Part shown: piece after piece, positions 18,254 through 26,038 of the stretch
Layout of the letters: each line of letters starts with the position of its first letter
Position numbering within the stretch: the stretch's first letter is position 1
Assembly (NCBI GenBank): GCA_023398165.1
Contig: JAEWSQ010000003.1
Coordinates: forward strand, 62,001 to 126,000
Reading direction: 5' to 3'
Source of the DNA: Spirochaetota bacterium
GTDB taxonomy: Bacteria; Spirochaetota; Spirochaetia; Treponematales; Treponemataceae
Length of the DNA stretch: 64,000 bases
Position numbers and translations under genes: made by a program
Notes under the pieces: model-generated
Told to the model about the DNA's origin: nothing
Database searches by the model: none
The model's input: the letters and a program-made list of their open reading frames with translations, nothing else

Positions 18254-18646
18254 ATGAAAAGAGGTTCAGTATTTCTGTTTTTTTTGATAATTCTCCTCTC
18301 TCCCTGTTTTTGTAAAAGAACGGCTCCGAAGGAAGTTCCTTCAATTGTTGTACATGGAATTGAGTTCAGAGTTGCTCATTTTTACGTTTCAGAAAACAAT
18401 ACTGTACACAACGGCGGAATTATTGAAGTCTATGATTACAATACAAACACCAAAATAGATACAATTGTAGTGTATACAACAGAGTATTCATCCGTAACGG
18501 AAAAAGATGTACAGGACGTTTATATAATAAAGATGAAACTGCTAAACTCAAAAACGCTGCAGATTACAAATGAGAAAAGGCAGGTATTTGAGATTAATAT
18601 TGAAAAATATACTTTAAACGAGGTACCCAATGAAGAAATGGTATGA
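18254..18646 (+). CDS. Small secreted protein, unknown function
   Basis: 130 residues, not recognised. A hydrophobic N-terminus (residues 6-20) is followed by SPCFCKR, where Cys18 or Cys20 could be a weak lipobox. The rest is beta-rich and polar, with VVHGIEFRVAHFYVSENN and EVYDYNTNTKIDTIVVY. It begins 5 nt after the DinB stop, and its last codons overlap the next gene by 17 nt. It may be an envelope protein. Confidence 0.5.
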   Translation: MKRGSVFLFFLIILLSPCFCKRTAPKEVPSIVVHGIEFRVAHFYVSENNTVHNGGIIEVYDYNTNTKIDTIVVYTTEYSSVTEKDVQDVYIIKMKLLNSKTLQITNEKRQVFEINIEKYTLNEVPNEEMV

Positions 18647-18977
18647 TGAAGAATATGAATGGGACATTGAAGTAACCGGGTTTCTCCGCGGTGATCACAC
18701 AGAACGCTACTGCCGCAACGGCGAGGAAATCGGCGACACGTATACGTGCACCTACGGCTGTCCTGTTAATAAAAACGGACAGGGAATCTGCTCGAAAACA
18801 ATGATGCTGATGTTTCCTATTATGGAAGCGGTCAGAAGCGGAGGAGATCTTGAAAACATAGGCGGAAGCAGTAAATATACAAAAGACCTTGTGTGTCCCG
18901 ACGGCTGCGTCATGTTCAGGATGACTGCGAAGAAAACAGGAAACGAGAACTTTCATAAAGGGAAGTTTTATAACTAG
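18630..18977 (+). CDS. TIGR04076-family cysteine-containing protein
   Basis: 115 residues. It matches the TIGR04076 pattern as recalled: an early Cys-Gly pair, C..P.N.NGQGIC, a hydrophobic MMLMFPIMEAVRSGGDL segment and a closing CPDGCVMFRM. The function of the family is unknown; conserved cysteines suggest metal or redox binding. The start overlaps the previous gene by 17 nt and has GAGG upstream inside that gene. A DUF2087 gene follows 3 nt after the stop. Confidence 0.7.
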   Translation: MKKWYDEEYEWDIEVTGFLRGDHTERYCRNGEEIGDTYTCTYGCPVNKNGQGICSKTMMLMFPIMEAVRSGGDLENIGGSSKYTKDLVCPDGCVMFRMTAKKTGNENFHKGKFYN

Positions 18978-18980
18978 GGT

Positions 18981-19277
18981 ATGGAAATCATGAATACTGT
19001 CAATGAGAATCTGAAAGCCTTTCTCGATGAGTCAGGGCGTGTAAAACGATGGCCTAAGAAAAGTGCAGACAAAAAAAATGTGCTTCAGTACCTTCAGGCG
19101 AAATTTAATGAAGGCAGAACATATTCCGAGGCGGAAGTAAATACGGTGCTGCAGATGTGGCATACTTTTAATGATCACGCGCTTCTAAGAAGAGAAATGT
19201 ATAATAACTTTCTCCTGGACCGCACTCCGGACTGCAGGGAATACAGGATTACAAAGCAGCCTGATAATACTCTGTAG
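18981..19277 (+). CDS. DUF2087 domain protein
   Basis: 98 residues consisting almost only of a DUF2087 domain: LKAFLDESGRVKRWPKKSADKK, LQYLQAKFNEGRTYSEAEVN and the ending LLDRTPDCREYRI. In Firmicutes this domain is often joined to an ArsR-like DNA-binding domain; here it stands alone. It starts 3 nt after the TIGR04076 gene, so the two are probably cotranscribed. It may be a small regulatory or DNA-binding partner; the function is not known. Confidence 0.8.
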   Translation: MEIMNTVNENLKAFLDESGRVKRWPKKSADKKNVLQYLQAKFNEGRTYSEAEVNTVLQMWHTFNDHALLRREMYNNFLLDRTPDCREYRITKQPDNTL

Positions 19278-19388
19278 ATTACTGTCTCTTATCCCCGTAC
19301 CTTGGAAAAATCTCTTGCGTTTTTCATGTACCTGTAATAAAATAAATAACAATAAATAAACTAAAAAAATTGAAGGATAGCAGCTCTC

Positions 19389-20066
19389 ATGAATCTAATC
19401 AGGAAATTTTTGATTCTCATTGGTATTCTTTCCGGTATAATGTTCATCTCAGGTTTTACGGATTCAACTACCGCTTTTAAAGTTGTTACTAAACTGGTAC
19501 CAACATTTTGTCTTGCCCTCTATTTGCTTTTTTCAAAGGTATCGAAAAGAAATCTTTTTGTATTCATCGGTATACTCTTTTCCATGGCCGGTGATTTTTT
19601 TATGATTTTTGATAAAAATCAGCTGCTGCTTGCAATAGGTATTCTGACAAATCTTTTGGGTATAGTCTGCTATCTAATATACTTCCTTGGTTTTTCAAAG
19701 GAGCTTAAACTGCAGTATATATGGCCGGTTTTTGCTGTAATTACGATTATGTACGTACTATTGTTTGAGAACTTAGGCCCTTTAAAAATTCCTGTTTTTT
19801 TCTACTGCTCATTTTTTATACTGCTTGTCTGGCGGGCAAATATTGCAAAAGATGTCATAAAAAACACAGAGGGGCTGTATCTGTTTTGGAGTGCTTTATC
19901 GCTGATCATCAGCGACTGCCTTTTAAGTGTAATGCTTTTTAATATAATCGATTTTAGTATTGTTTTTTATGGAATTGAAATGGTTCTGTGGTGGGGCGGA
20001 TTAATAGGACTTACTGTGTTCAGCGTAAAAGAAAAAGAAAGTACATCTGAGGGAAAAAGCAGATAA
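19389..20066 (+). CDS. YhhN-family membrane protein (lysoplasmalogenase-like)
   Basis: 225 residues with about eight hydrophobic segments and no extra domains. Family motifs are visible: VTKLVPTFCLALYLL (about residues 32-46), FIGILFSMAGDFFMI (about 60-74), LFWSALSLIISDCLLS (about 165-180) and an ending with YGIEMVLWWG. Human TMEM86B and some bacterial relatives hydrolyse the vinyl-ether bond of lysoplasmalogens. Whether this protein does so is unproven, though plasmalogens occur in many anaerobes. It stands as a single gene after a 111-nt gap that shows nothing else recognisable. Confidence 0.8.
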   Translation: MNLIRKFLILIGILSGIMFISGFTDSTTAFKVVTKLVPTFCLALYLLFSKVSKRNLFVFIGILFSMAGDFFMIFDKNQLLLAIGILTNLLGIVCYLIYFLGFSKELKLQYIWPVFAVITIMYVLLFENLGPLKIPVFFYCSFFILLVWRANIAKDVIKNTEGLYLFWSALSLIISDCLLSVMLFNIIDFSIVFYGIEMVLWWGGLIGLTVFSVKEKESTSEGKSR

Positions 20067-20075
20067 ATAAATCTC

Positions 20076-20104
20076 TTGCTTTTACCAGTTTTGAGGTATA
20101 CAAT
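20076..20104 (+). promoter_or_regulatory. Possible promoter giving a near-leaderless mRNA
   Basis: TTGCTT (20076-20081), 17 bases, TACAAT (20099-20104). The next gene's ATG at 20116 is only 11 nt past the -10 box and lacks a Shine-Dalgarno sequence, which would suit a nearly leaderless transcript. Weak evidence. Confidence 0.35.
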
Positions 20105-20115
20105 TTGTAATCAAT

Positions 20116-20718
20116 ATGGAAGAAATAGTGAACACCTCGAATGCAGTCATAGGCGCCGCAGGATCCCTTTTAGGACTGTTCGATACAGTATTCGACAAAG
20201 TCGAGTCTGTAAAAAAGAGGAACCTTTCCAAGGAAACTTATCTGCGTGCATATTACCTTGAAGTAATATCAAATATTGAAATACTCAACTGTTTGAATTC
20301 CAATACACTACATACAGTACCGGTTAACAGTACTGTATTTAAAAGTTTTATTAATCAGCTTGAAACACATATAGGTTTGTCACTCTTATTCAACGCCGAG
20401 CAGGAGAAACAGGATATATTCAGTTTTTTAAAAAGCAGGGGAAGAATAAACAATCCTAATGGAAGTATTGTAAAATATCAGAACGGTAAAGAAGTACTTG
20501 AGACTAAAAAAACTGTGTATGAGAATGTACTGCAGGCGGTATCTTTTACTGTAGTTAAAATAGAACTTTTAAAACGGTTTTCTCTTTTAAGTGATAATGA
20601 ATTGGAAATATACAATAAAATTCAGCTGCGTAAAAGAATTATTAATATAAGAGAAAGATTTATTATGATCAAAAACGTCATGAGCAATTTGGACGGAATT
20701 AAAGAGCTTGCCCGGTAG
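20116..20718 (+). CDS. Hypothetical protein
   Basis: 200 residues, not recognised. The N-terminus (AVIGAAGSLLGLFDTVFDKV) is amphipathic rather than a clear membrane segment. The rest is largely helical and charged, with KKRNLSKETYLRAYYLEVISNIEIL and an ending RERFIMIKNVMSNLDGI. No ribosome-binding site precedes the ATG. It lies between YhhN and a DUF4386 membrane protein, the latter starting 22 nt after its stop. It could be a helical adaptor or immunity-type protein, but nothing shows this. Confidence 0.5.
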   Translation: MEEIVNTSNAVIGAAGSLLGLFDTVFDKVESVKKRNLSKETYLRAYYLEVISNIEILNCLNSNTLHTVPVNSTVFKSFINQLETHIGLSLLFNAEQEKQDIFSFLKSRGRINNPNGSIVKYQNGKEVLETKKTVYENVLQAVSFTVVKIELLKRFSLLSDNELEIYNKIQLRKRIINIRERFIMIKNVMSNLDGIKELAR

Positions 20719-20740
20719 AAACGTGCAGCAAGGAGTGAAT

Positions 20741-21424
20741 ATGGATTTAAAGACAAAGAAAACGTACAGGTCTTTGTATAAAACAGCTTTTTTTTCAACA
20801 ATTATTATGCTTGTAATAATTCCGCTGCAGATACTTGTATTTATTCTGACAAAGATGCCGGCGACAACGGTGGAATGGTTCTCATTATTTCATGAGAATA
20901 TACTTGTCGGTTTTTTTCATGCAGATTTTTTTATTCTGGTTAATAATATTTTAATAGCAGTTATTTATGTTGCCTTCTATCACACCTTAAAGGAAGTGAA
21001 TAAAGGAATAATACAGATTGGCCTTGTTTTGGGAATCATAGGAATATCAGCATATATTTCATCAAATAGAACGTTTGAACTTCTGCGTTTATCTCAGGAA
21101 TATTTTGCCTCATCAAATGAAACTGAAAAAACAATAATTGAGGTCGCAGGAAAAGTCTGCCTTCTGGGGTGGCAGGGAACAGCGTTTGACGCCTATTATG
21201 TACTCAACGGAATAGCGTTATTCTGTATCTCTATGCTGATGTTTAAAAGCAAAGACTTTTCAAAGGCTTGTGCAGCATGGGGTTTCCTTGCAGCTGTTTT
21301 TATGATAATCCCTTCAACAGCAGGATCGCTAGGTTTAATTTTTTCTCTGCTCTCATTAATTCCATGGTACGTTTTCAGTATCTTATTTGCAAAAAGGTTT
21401 TTACAATTGTCAAAACCTGAGTGA
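20741..21424 (+). CDS. DUF4386-like integral membrane protein
   Basis: 227 residues with six to seven hydrophobic segments. The ATG at 20741 has AAGGAG 5 nt upstream, so it is preferred over the in-frame TTG at 20708, which overlaps the preceding gene. The layout (an early long helix, a conserved FHADFFILVNNILIAVIYVAFYHTL segment, and a C-terminal GFLAAVFMIIPSTAGSLGLIFSLLSLIPWYVF region) resembles DUF4386 proteins. The function is unknown. Confidence 0.65.
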   Translation: MDLKTKKTYRSLYKTAFFSTIIMLVIIPLQILVFILTKMPATTVEWFSLFHENILVGFFHADFFILVNNILIAVIYVAFYHTLKEVNKGIIQIGLVLGIIGISAYISSNRTFELLRLSQEYFASSNETEKTIIEVAGKVCLLGWQGTAFDAYYVLNGIALFCISMLMFKSKDFSKACAAWGFLAAVFMIIPSTAGSLGLIFSLLSLIPWYVFSILFAKRFLQLSKPE

Positions 21425-21436
21425 TTAAGGAGGATT

Positions 21437-21985
21437 ATGAATAATTCTTATTCGGATTTATTAAAAATTCTTGAAAAGCGTTTTGAGCAAAACAAAGAAA
21501 GACATCCCGGACATGACTGGCTCTCGGTTAAGTCTATCCTGACTTCGAATGAATCATACCTGCAGACTGTGTTTAATATGGAAGAAACAGGAGGAGAGCC
21601 TGATGTTGTGGGAAATACCGATAACGGTTTTATTTCTATAATCGACTGTTCAAAGGAAACACCCCTTACTAGGCGCGGCCTTTGCTATGATGATGAAGCA
21701 CTCGAAAGCAGAAAAAAGGACAAACCTTCAGGAAGCGCTGCCGCCGCCGCAAGAGAAATTGGGGTAGAACTTCTGGATGAAGATCAATATAGAATACTGC
21801 AGGAATACGGTCACTTCGATGAGAAAACATCGAGCTGGATAAAAACACCCGAGGCGGTACGCAGGCTCGGGGGCGCTTTATTCTGCGACAGGAGGTACGG
21901 CCGCGTATTTACATACCATAACGGAGCGGAATCTTATTATTCGGTACGCGGATTCAGAGGAATAGTAAAAATATGGAAACAATAA
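21437..21985 (+). CDS. DUF4256 family protein
   Basis: 182 residues, whole-length match to DUF4256 by pattern: LLKILEKRFEQNKERHPGHDW, then EETGGEPDVVGN, a central DCSKETPLTRRGLCYDDEAL, and GGALFCDRRYGRVFTYHNGA near the end. The family is cytoplasmic and uncharacterised. AAGGAGG precedes the ATG. Its stop overlaps the next start by 13 nt, so it is coupled to the DUF3788 gene. Confidence 0.85.
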   Translation: MNNSYSDLLKILEKRFEQNKERHPGHDWLSVKSILTSNESYLQTVFNMEETGGEPDVVGNTDNGFISIIDCSKETPLTRRGLCYDDEALESRKKDKPSGSAAAAAREIGVELLDEDQYRILQEYGHFDEKTSSWIKTPEAVRRLGGALFCDRRYGRVFTYHNGAESYYSVRGFRGIVKIWKQ

Positions 21986-22398
21986 ACACGGTTGAATTAA
22001 CAGATGAATCTCTTTTCCCTGATGAAAAAGTTCTTAAGAGTGTTCTTGGAAATGCATACTCTGCCTACACCGCACTAGTGGATCTATTTTCTTCAAAGAA
22101 TATGACAATTGAATGGCGCTACTATAAAGACGGCAAGGCGTGGCTATGCAAGGTTCAGTATAAGAAAAAAACGATAGTATGGATGTCCGCATGGAAAGGT
22201 TTTATGCAGTCTACCGTGTATGTTATGGACCGCCATCTTGAAGGTCTCTTAGGTTTAAAAATCAGTGAAAATACTAAAAAGAAAATTTTAAGTACAAAAA
22301 ATGTCGGCAAATCAAAGCCCTGTATTTTTGAAGTAAGGAATACTGATATTTTATCTGATATTGAAAAAGTAATGGACTATAAAATATCAGCTACGTAG
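21973..22398 (+). CDS. DUF3788 family protein
   Basis: 141 residues. It resembles DUF3788: an N-terminal LFPDEKVLKSVLG, a central WRYYKDGKAWLCKVQYKKKTIVWMSAWKG and IEKVMDYK at the end. These proteins are small and cytoplasmic, with a YdhG-like fold, and of unknown function. It overlaps DUF4256 by 13 nt, and the methyltransferase gene follows within about 20 nt, giving one transcription unit. Confidence 0.8.
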   Translation: METINTVELTDESLFPDEKVLKSVLGNAYSAYTALVDLFSSKNMTIEWRYYKDGKAWLCKVQYKKKTIVWMSAWKGFMQSTVYVMDRHLEGLLGLKISENTKKKILSTKNVGKSKPCIFEVRNTDILSDIEKVMDYKISAT

Positions 22399-22415
22399 TG
22401 TATAGGAGTACAGAT

Positions 22416-23165
22416 TTGTCTTTGCAGAATATTTACGATAATGAAATCTTTTTTGAAGGCTACAGGAATATTCGAAATAATGATGTAAATGCAAATATTC
22501 TTTTTGAAAAGCCTTCTCTCTTTTCTCTTCTGCCTGCTATGTCAGGTTCTTCAGTTCTTGATCTCGGTTGCGGGTATGGTGAAAACTGTGCGGAGTTTGT
22601 AAGGCTTGGAGCTCAAAGAGTTACAGGGATTGATCTTTCAAAGAAAATGCTCGAGACAGCCTGGAAAGAAAACTCTCATAAAAAAATTGAATATATAAAT
22701 ATGCCGATGGAAGATATTGGGAAACTGGACAAAAAGTTTTCTATTATTATAAGTTCTCTTGCCGTGCATTATGTGGAAGATTTTAAAAGTCTTTGCATTA
22801 ACGTGTACAATTTGCTTGAAGAAAACGGAATCTTCGTATTCTCGCAGGAGAATCCGGTCAACACCTGCTTTACTTCAGGAGCCCGCTGGACCCGCGATGA
22901 AAGCGGAAATATTGTGCATGCAAATATTTCAAACTACAGTTTTGACGGCAAAAGAGAATCAACGTGGTTTGTGGATAACGTTGTAAAGTATCACCGTACT
23001 TTTTCGAGTATTATTAACACCCTGATTGAATCAAAATTTATTCTTGAACAGCTCATAGAGCCTGTTCCTTCAAAGGAGATTATGGAAAAGTATCCTGAAT
23101 ACAGGCGCGATATACATAAGCCAGATTTCCTTCTAGTACGGGTACGCAAGGGGATGATTACATGA
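22416..23165 (+). CDS. Class I SAM-dependent methyltransferase
   Basis: 249 residues from a TTG start at 22416, chosen because AGGAG (22404-22408) lies 7 nt before it; an in-frame GTG at 22398 has no such site. The N-terminus NIYDNEIFFEGYRNIR is characteristic of a small-molecule methyltransferase group. The SAM-binding motif I is VLDLGCGYGENC (about residue 50), and the acidic end of the next strand is GIDLSKKML. Later motifs are ISSLAVHYVED and GIFVFSQENPV. The substrate is unknown. It overlaps the DUF6273 gene by 4 nt (ATGA). Confidence 0.82.
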   Translation: MSLQNIYDNEIFFEGYRNIRNNDVNANILFEKPSLFSLLPAMSGSSVLDLGCGYGENCAEFVRLGAQRVTGIDLSKKMLETAWKENSHKKIEYINMPMEDIGKLDKKFSIIISSLAVHYVEDFKSLCINVYNLLEENGIFVFSQENPVNTCFTSGARWTRDESGNIVHANISNYSFDGKRESTWFVDNVVKYHRTFSSIINTLIESKFILEQLIEPVPSKEIMEKYPEYRRDIHKPDFLLVRVRKGMIT

Positions 23166-23773
23166 ACATAGGAGATATATTTGATTTTGGTTTGTATACA
23201 TGGAAAGTACTCGACATGAAAGAGGATGCAGTGCTCCTCATTACAAAAGAAATAATTGAACAGCGCGACTACCATACTAAAAAAGAAAGTGTTACCTGGG
23301 AGCACTCGGAAATCCGGCATTTTTTAAATACTGAATTTCTTGGAAGATTCAGCGAAGCGGAGCAGAAAAAAATTATTCCGGTACTGAATAAAAACCCCGG
23401 CAATCCGTGGTATGGGAGTGACGGAGGCAAAGACACCACAGATAACGTATTTTTATTATCGATGGATGAATGCGTCAGGTCATATTTCGGCGACAGCAGC
23501 AGGCTTCTCGACAACCCGAAGCCGAATCAGAGGTACTGGTTTGACCGCAAAGACGAAAACAATAGTAAGAGGAAAGCCTCATTTCATTGCGGCGGATGGT
23601 GGTGGTGGACCCGCACTCCGGGAAAAAACAATAAAGTTTCGGTGTACATTCACGGCGACGGGAATATTGGAATTCAAGGAAACGGTATATGCAAAACCTC
23701 CTTCAATACGCTTCATTTTGTCACGCAAAGCAATGAAGGCGGCTTAAGACCGGCTTTATGGATAAAAGTGTAG
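23162..23773 (+). CDS. DUF6273 domain protein
   Basis: 203 residues. It matches the DUF6273 pattern: FGLYTWKVLDMKEDAVLLITKEI, SEIRHFLNTEFLGRFSEAEQ, VFLLSMDEC, GGWWWWTRTPG and an ending GGLRPALWIKV. This lectin-like (FGE-related) domain is abundant in gut bacteria and usually non-catalytic. There is no signal peptide, so it is cytoplasmic here. Coupled by an ATGA overlap to the methyltransferase. Confidence 0.82.
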   Translation: MNIGDIFDFGLYTWKVLDMKEDAVLLITKEIIEQRDYHTKKESVTWEHSEIRHFLNTEFLGRFSEAEQKKIIPVLNKNPGNPWYGSDGGKDTTDNVFLLSMDECVRSYFGDSSRLLDNPKPNQRYWFDRKDENNSKRKASFHCGGWWWWTRTPGKNNKVSVYIHGDGNIGIQGNGICKTSFNTLHFVTQSNEGGLRPALWIKV

Positions 23774-23823
23774 ATTTTCATCAGGGTATCCGGATTTTTT
23801 TAAGTGGCATGCTTCATTTCTTC

Positions 23824-23852
23824 TTGACAAAATGAAATCATACAGCTATAGT
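23824..23852 (+). promoter_or_regulatory. Promoter of the TrpXYZ-like transporter operon
   Basis: TTGACA at 23824-23829, exactly 17 bases, TATAGT at 23847-23852. Both hexamers and the spacing are identical to the promoter before trpE (46515-46543). The operator palindrome begins at the very next base. Confidence 0.85.
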
Positions 23853-23870
23853 GTTACTATAAGAAGTAAC
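23853..23870 (+). promoter_or_regulatory. 18-bp operator palindrome shared with the trp operon
   Basis: GTTACT-ATAAGA-AGTAAC, a 6-bp inverted repeat with a 6-bp centre. It differs at only two central positions from the element before trpE (46550-46567). It starts immediately after the -10 box, so a bound protein would cover the transcription start. The ribosome-binding site AAGGAG follows at 23879-23884. Confidence 0.8.
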
Positions 23871-23889
23871 GTAGTATCAAGGAGTTATT

Positions 23890-24864
23890 ATGAAAAAAAT
23901 CATACTTTTTGCTTTAGTCTGTCTATGCTCAACTGTTCTTTTTGCACAGGGAGCGGTAAAAATCGGAATTTCCAAAATCGTTCAGCATCCTGCCCTCGAT
24001 GCGACAGAGCAGGGAATCATGGATGCCATAAAGGCTGCCGGAATTAATGCGGTTTTTGATCTTCAGAATGCAAACGGCGATGTTAATACTGCAGCACAGA
24101 TTTCCAATAAATTTAAATCAGATAAAGTTGCTATTGCTGTCGGTATAGCTACTCCCGTTGCAATATCGCTCGTGAACACAATTAAAGATGTTCCAGTTGT
24201 TTTCTCTGCTGTTACCGATCCTGTCGGTGCAGGTCTTGTTACGTCTCTGTCAAAGGGAGAGAAAAATGTTACCGGTCTTTCAGATGCCATTCCTACAAGA
24301 GAACATATTAAAATGTTCAAAGACATCGCTAAAATCAAGACACTCGGCTACATCTATACAAGCAATGAGGCAAACTCAATATCTTCATTAGCAATTGTTG
24401 AAGCCGCCTGCAAGGAATTCGGTTTGAAGCTTGTAACCCAGTCAATTTCAACTTCGGCCGAAGTAAAACAGGCTGCAGATGCAATTATTAAGAGGGTTGA
24501 CGGGCTCTATCTTACTACAGACAACACCGTATATTCGGCGCTCAACTCAATTATTCAAGTTTTCAACAAGGCTAAAAAACCGGTATTCTCAGGCGACGTT
24601 ACTGCAGCGATGGCAGGCGGATGCATGATTGCTTCGGGCTTTAACTATTATAAGGCAGGCCTTGCAACCGGCGATATTGTTGTAGCAATTCTCAAGGGAA
24701 AAGCTCCTGCCGATATTCCTGTAAAGTTCCTGACAGATCCGTCTGAATCAGATCTCTTGTTTGATCTCGATGCGGCTTCTGCGTGCGGAATAACAATTCC
24801 CAAGGAATACCTTTCTAAAGCTAACTATATCTTTGAAAAAGGCGCTCTTACAGAGAAAAAATAA
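23890..24864 (+). CDS. ABC transporter substrate-binding protein, TrpX-like (probable tryptophan importer)
   Basis: 324 residues with a cleavable signal peptide (LCSTVLFAQG; no lipobox Cys at the cleavage point). The domain is the ABC_sub_bind family: VKIGISKIVQHPALDATEQGI, VFSAVTDPVGAGLVTSL, YTSNEANSISSL and the YLTTDNTVYSAL loop. The same family includes the TrpX components predicted to import tryptophan in Firmicutes. It leads a three-gene operon with permease and ATPase genes. The tryptophan assignment is supported here by the promoter and operator it shares with the trp operon, not by the protein sequence alone; tyrosine or another aromatic ligand is possible. Confidence 0.85.
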   Translation: MKKIILFALVCLCSTVLFAQGAVKIGISKIVQHPALDATEQGIMDAIKAAGINAVFDLQNANGDVNTAAQISNKFKSDKVAIAVGIATPVAISLVNTIKDVPVVFSAVTDPVGAGLVTSLSKGEKNVTGLSDAIPTREHIKMFKDIAKIKTLGYIYTSNEANSISSLAIVEAACKEFGLKLVTQSISTSAEVKQAADAIIKRVDGLYLTTDNTVYSALNSIIQVFNKAKKPVFSGDVTAAMAGGCMIASGFNYYKAGLATGDIVVAILKGKAPADIPVKFLTDPSESDLLFDLDAASACGITIPKEYLSKANYIFEKGALTEKK

Positions 24865-24886
24865 GTATTTCTTTTGTTGAGCTGGT

Positions 24887-24937
24887 AAAGGCTGTCCTTC
24901 TTTGGGGGTTTTCCCCGGAGGGACGGCCTTTTTCTTT
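24887..24937 (+). terminator. Terminator-like hairpin between binding-protein and permease genes
   Basis: A long imperfect stem (AAAGGC-TGTCC with GGGAC-GGCCTTT, capped by GGGG/CCCC) followed by TTTTTCTTT. It lies 22 nt after the binding-protein stop, inside the operon. It should make binding-protein mRNA more abundant than permease mRNA. Confidence 0.82.
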
Positions 24938-25051
24938 ATAGAGAGATCTTTTTACTTGCCTGCAGGCTTTTATTATTTAAAGGTATTTATTTTTTAAATT
25001 GAAAGTGTTACTATGGTAGAAAGTTTATCAGCGATGGTAAAGGAAAACTCG

Positions 25052-26038
25052 ATGATTGAAGGTATTTTGATTGAAGGTCTTATTTACGGCCTTATGGTTC
25101 TCGGTGTTTTTATTACATTCCGTATTCTAGACTTTGCCGATCTTACTGTAGACGGTTCTTTTCCCATGGGTGCGGCAATTATGGCCGTCCTTCTTATAAA
25201 AGGGGTGAATCCCGTAATTGCGGTACTGCTCTCTTTTGCAGGCGGAATGCTTGCAGGTTTGATCACCGCCGTAATTCATACTAAATTAAAAATTCCAGGC
25301 CTCCTTGCCGGTATTTTAACCATGACTATGCTGTATTCGGTGAACCTCCGCATAATGTCGAACAGGGCAAACCTCTCACTGCTCCGTGTTCCGACTGTCT
25401 TTTCATGGATAACCGATTTTACCGGAAAATTCATGAATCCTGAACTTGGTATTGTACTATTTCTAGTTATCATAGTTTTTGCAGTCAAAACTCTTTTAGA
25501 TATTTTCTTCCACACCGATTTCGGCCTCACCATGGGTGCTCTGGGATCAAATCCTCAGCTTATTATTTCACAGGGAATGAACCCCGAGATTATAAAAGGT
25601 GTAGGAATTTGTCTTGCCAACGGACTCGTAGCCGCAGCAGGAGCCTTTGCGTCGATGTATCAGGGTTTTGCCGATGTAGGTTCGGGTACCGGAATTGTAG
25701 TATCTGGGCTTGCTTCTGTAATGATCGGCGAGTTTATTATTAGGACCAATAAAATATCGCTTTTGACGCTCCGCGTTGTTCTGGGCTCCATTGTATACCG
25801 CATGCTTATGTATTTTGCACGCAGTTACGGCTATGTTATAAATATGAGTGCAAATGATTTAAAACTTATAACAGGACTTCTCATCGTTATCTGCATGATA
25901 ATTTCCAGAACCGATATTATTAATAAACTGCAGAGGCAGAAAAGCAGAAAGGCATATGCTTCTGCCGGTTCGAAGGAATCAGAACAGCAGACTGCAGCAA
26001 AATGCTCTGAGAAAGATACAAACGGGGGCGCACAATGA
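25052..26038 (+). CDS. ABC transporter permease, TrpY-like
   Basis: 328 residues from the ATG at 25052, which has AAAGGA 7 nt upstream and gives the usual family N-terminus MIEGILIEGLIYGLMVLG. An in-frame ATG at 25013 would add 13 residues but has no ribosome-binding site. It is a branched-chain-type (BPD_transp_2) permease with about eight membrane segments. The conserved early loop FRILDFADLTVDGSFPMGA is typical of the family partnered with ABC_sub_bind proteins. A second strong segment is GIVVSGLASVMIGE. The C-terminal 35 residues are polar. The stop overlaps the ATPase start by 4 nt. Confidence 0.88.
   Translation: MIEGILIEGLIYGLMVLGVFITFRILDFADLTVDGSFPMGAAIMAVLLIKGVNPVIAVLLSFAGGMLAGLITAVIHTKLKIPGLLAGILTMTMLYSVNLRIMSNRANLSLLRVPTVFSWITDFTGKFMNPELGIVLFLVIIVFAVKTLLDIFFHTDFGLTMGALGSNPQLIISQGMNPEIIKGVGICLANGLVAAAGAFASMYQGFADVGSGTGIVVSGLASVMIGEFIIRTNKISLLTLRVVLGSIVYRMLMYFARSYGYVINMSANDLKLITGLLIVICMIISRTDIINKLQRQKSRKAYASAGSKESEQQTAAKCSEKDTNGGAQ

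Noticed and set aside
17733..23773. Chromosomal integron cassette array (known from Treponema denticola)
   Set aside because: Genes overlap or are 2-20 nt apart, leaving no room for attC sites; no RYYYAAC/GTTRRRY pairs or integrase gene were seen.
25005..25022. A third trp operator before the permease gene
   Set aside because: Only the left half-site (AGTGTTACTAT) is present; the expected AGTAAC half is missing.
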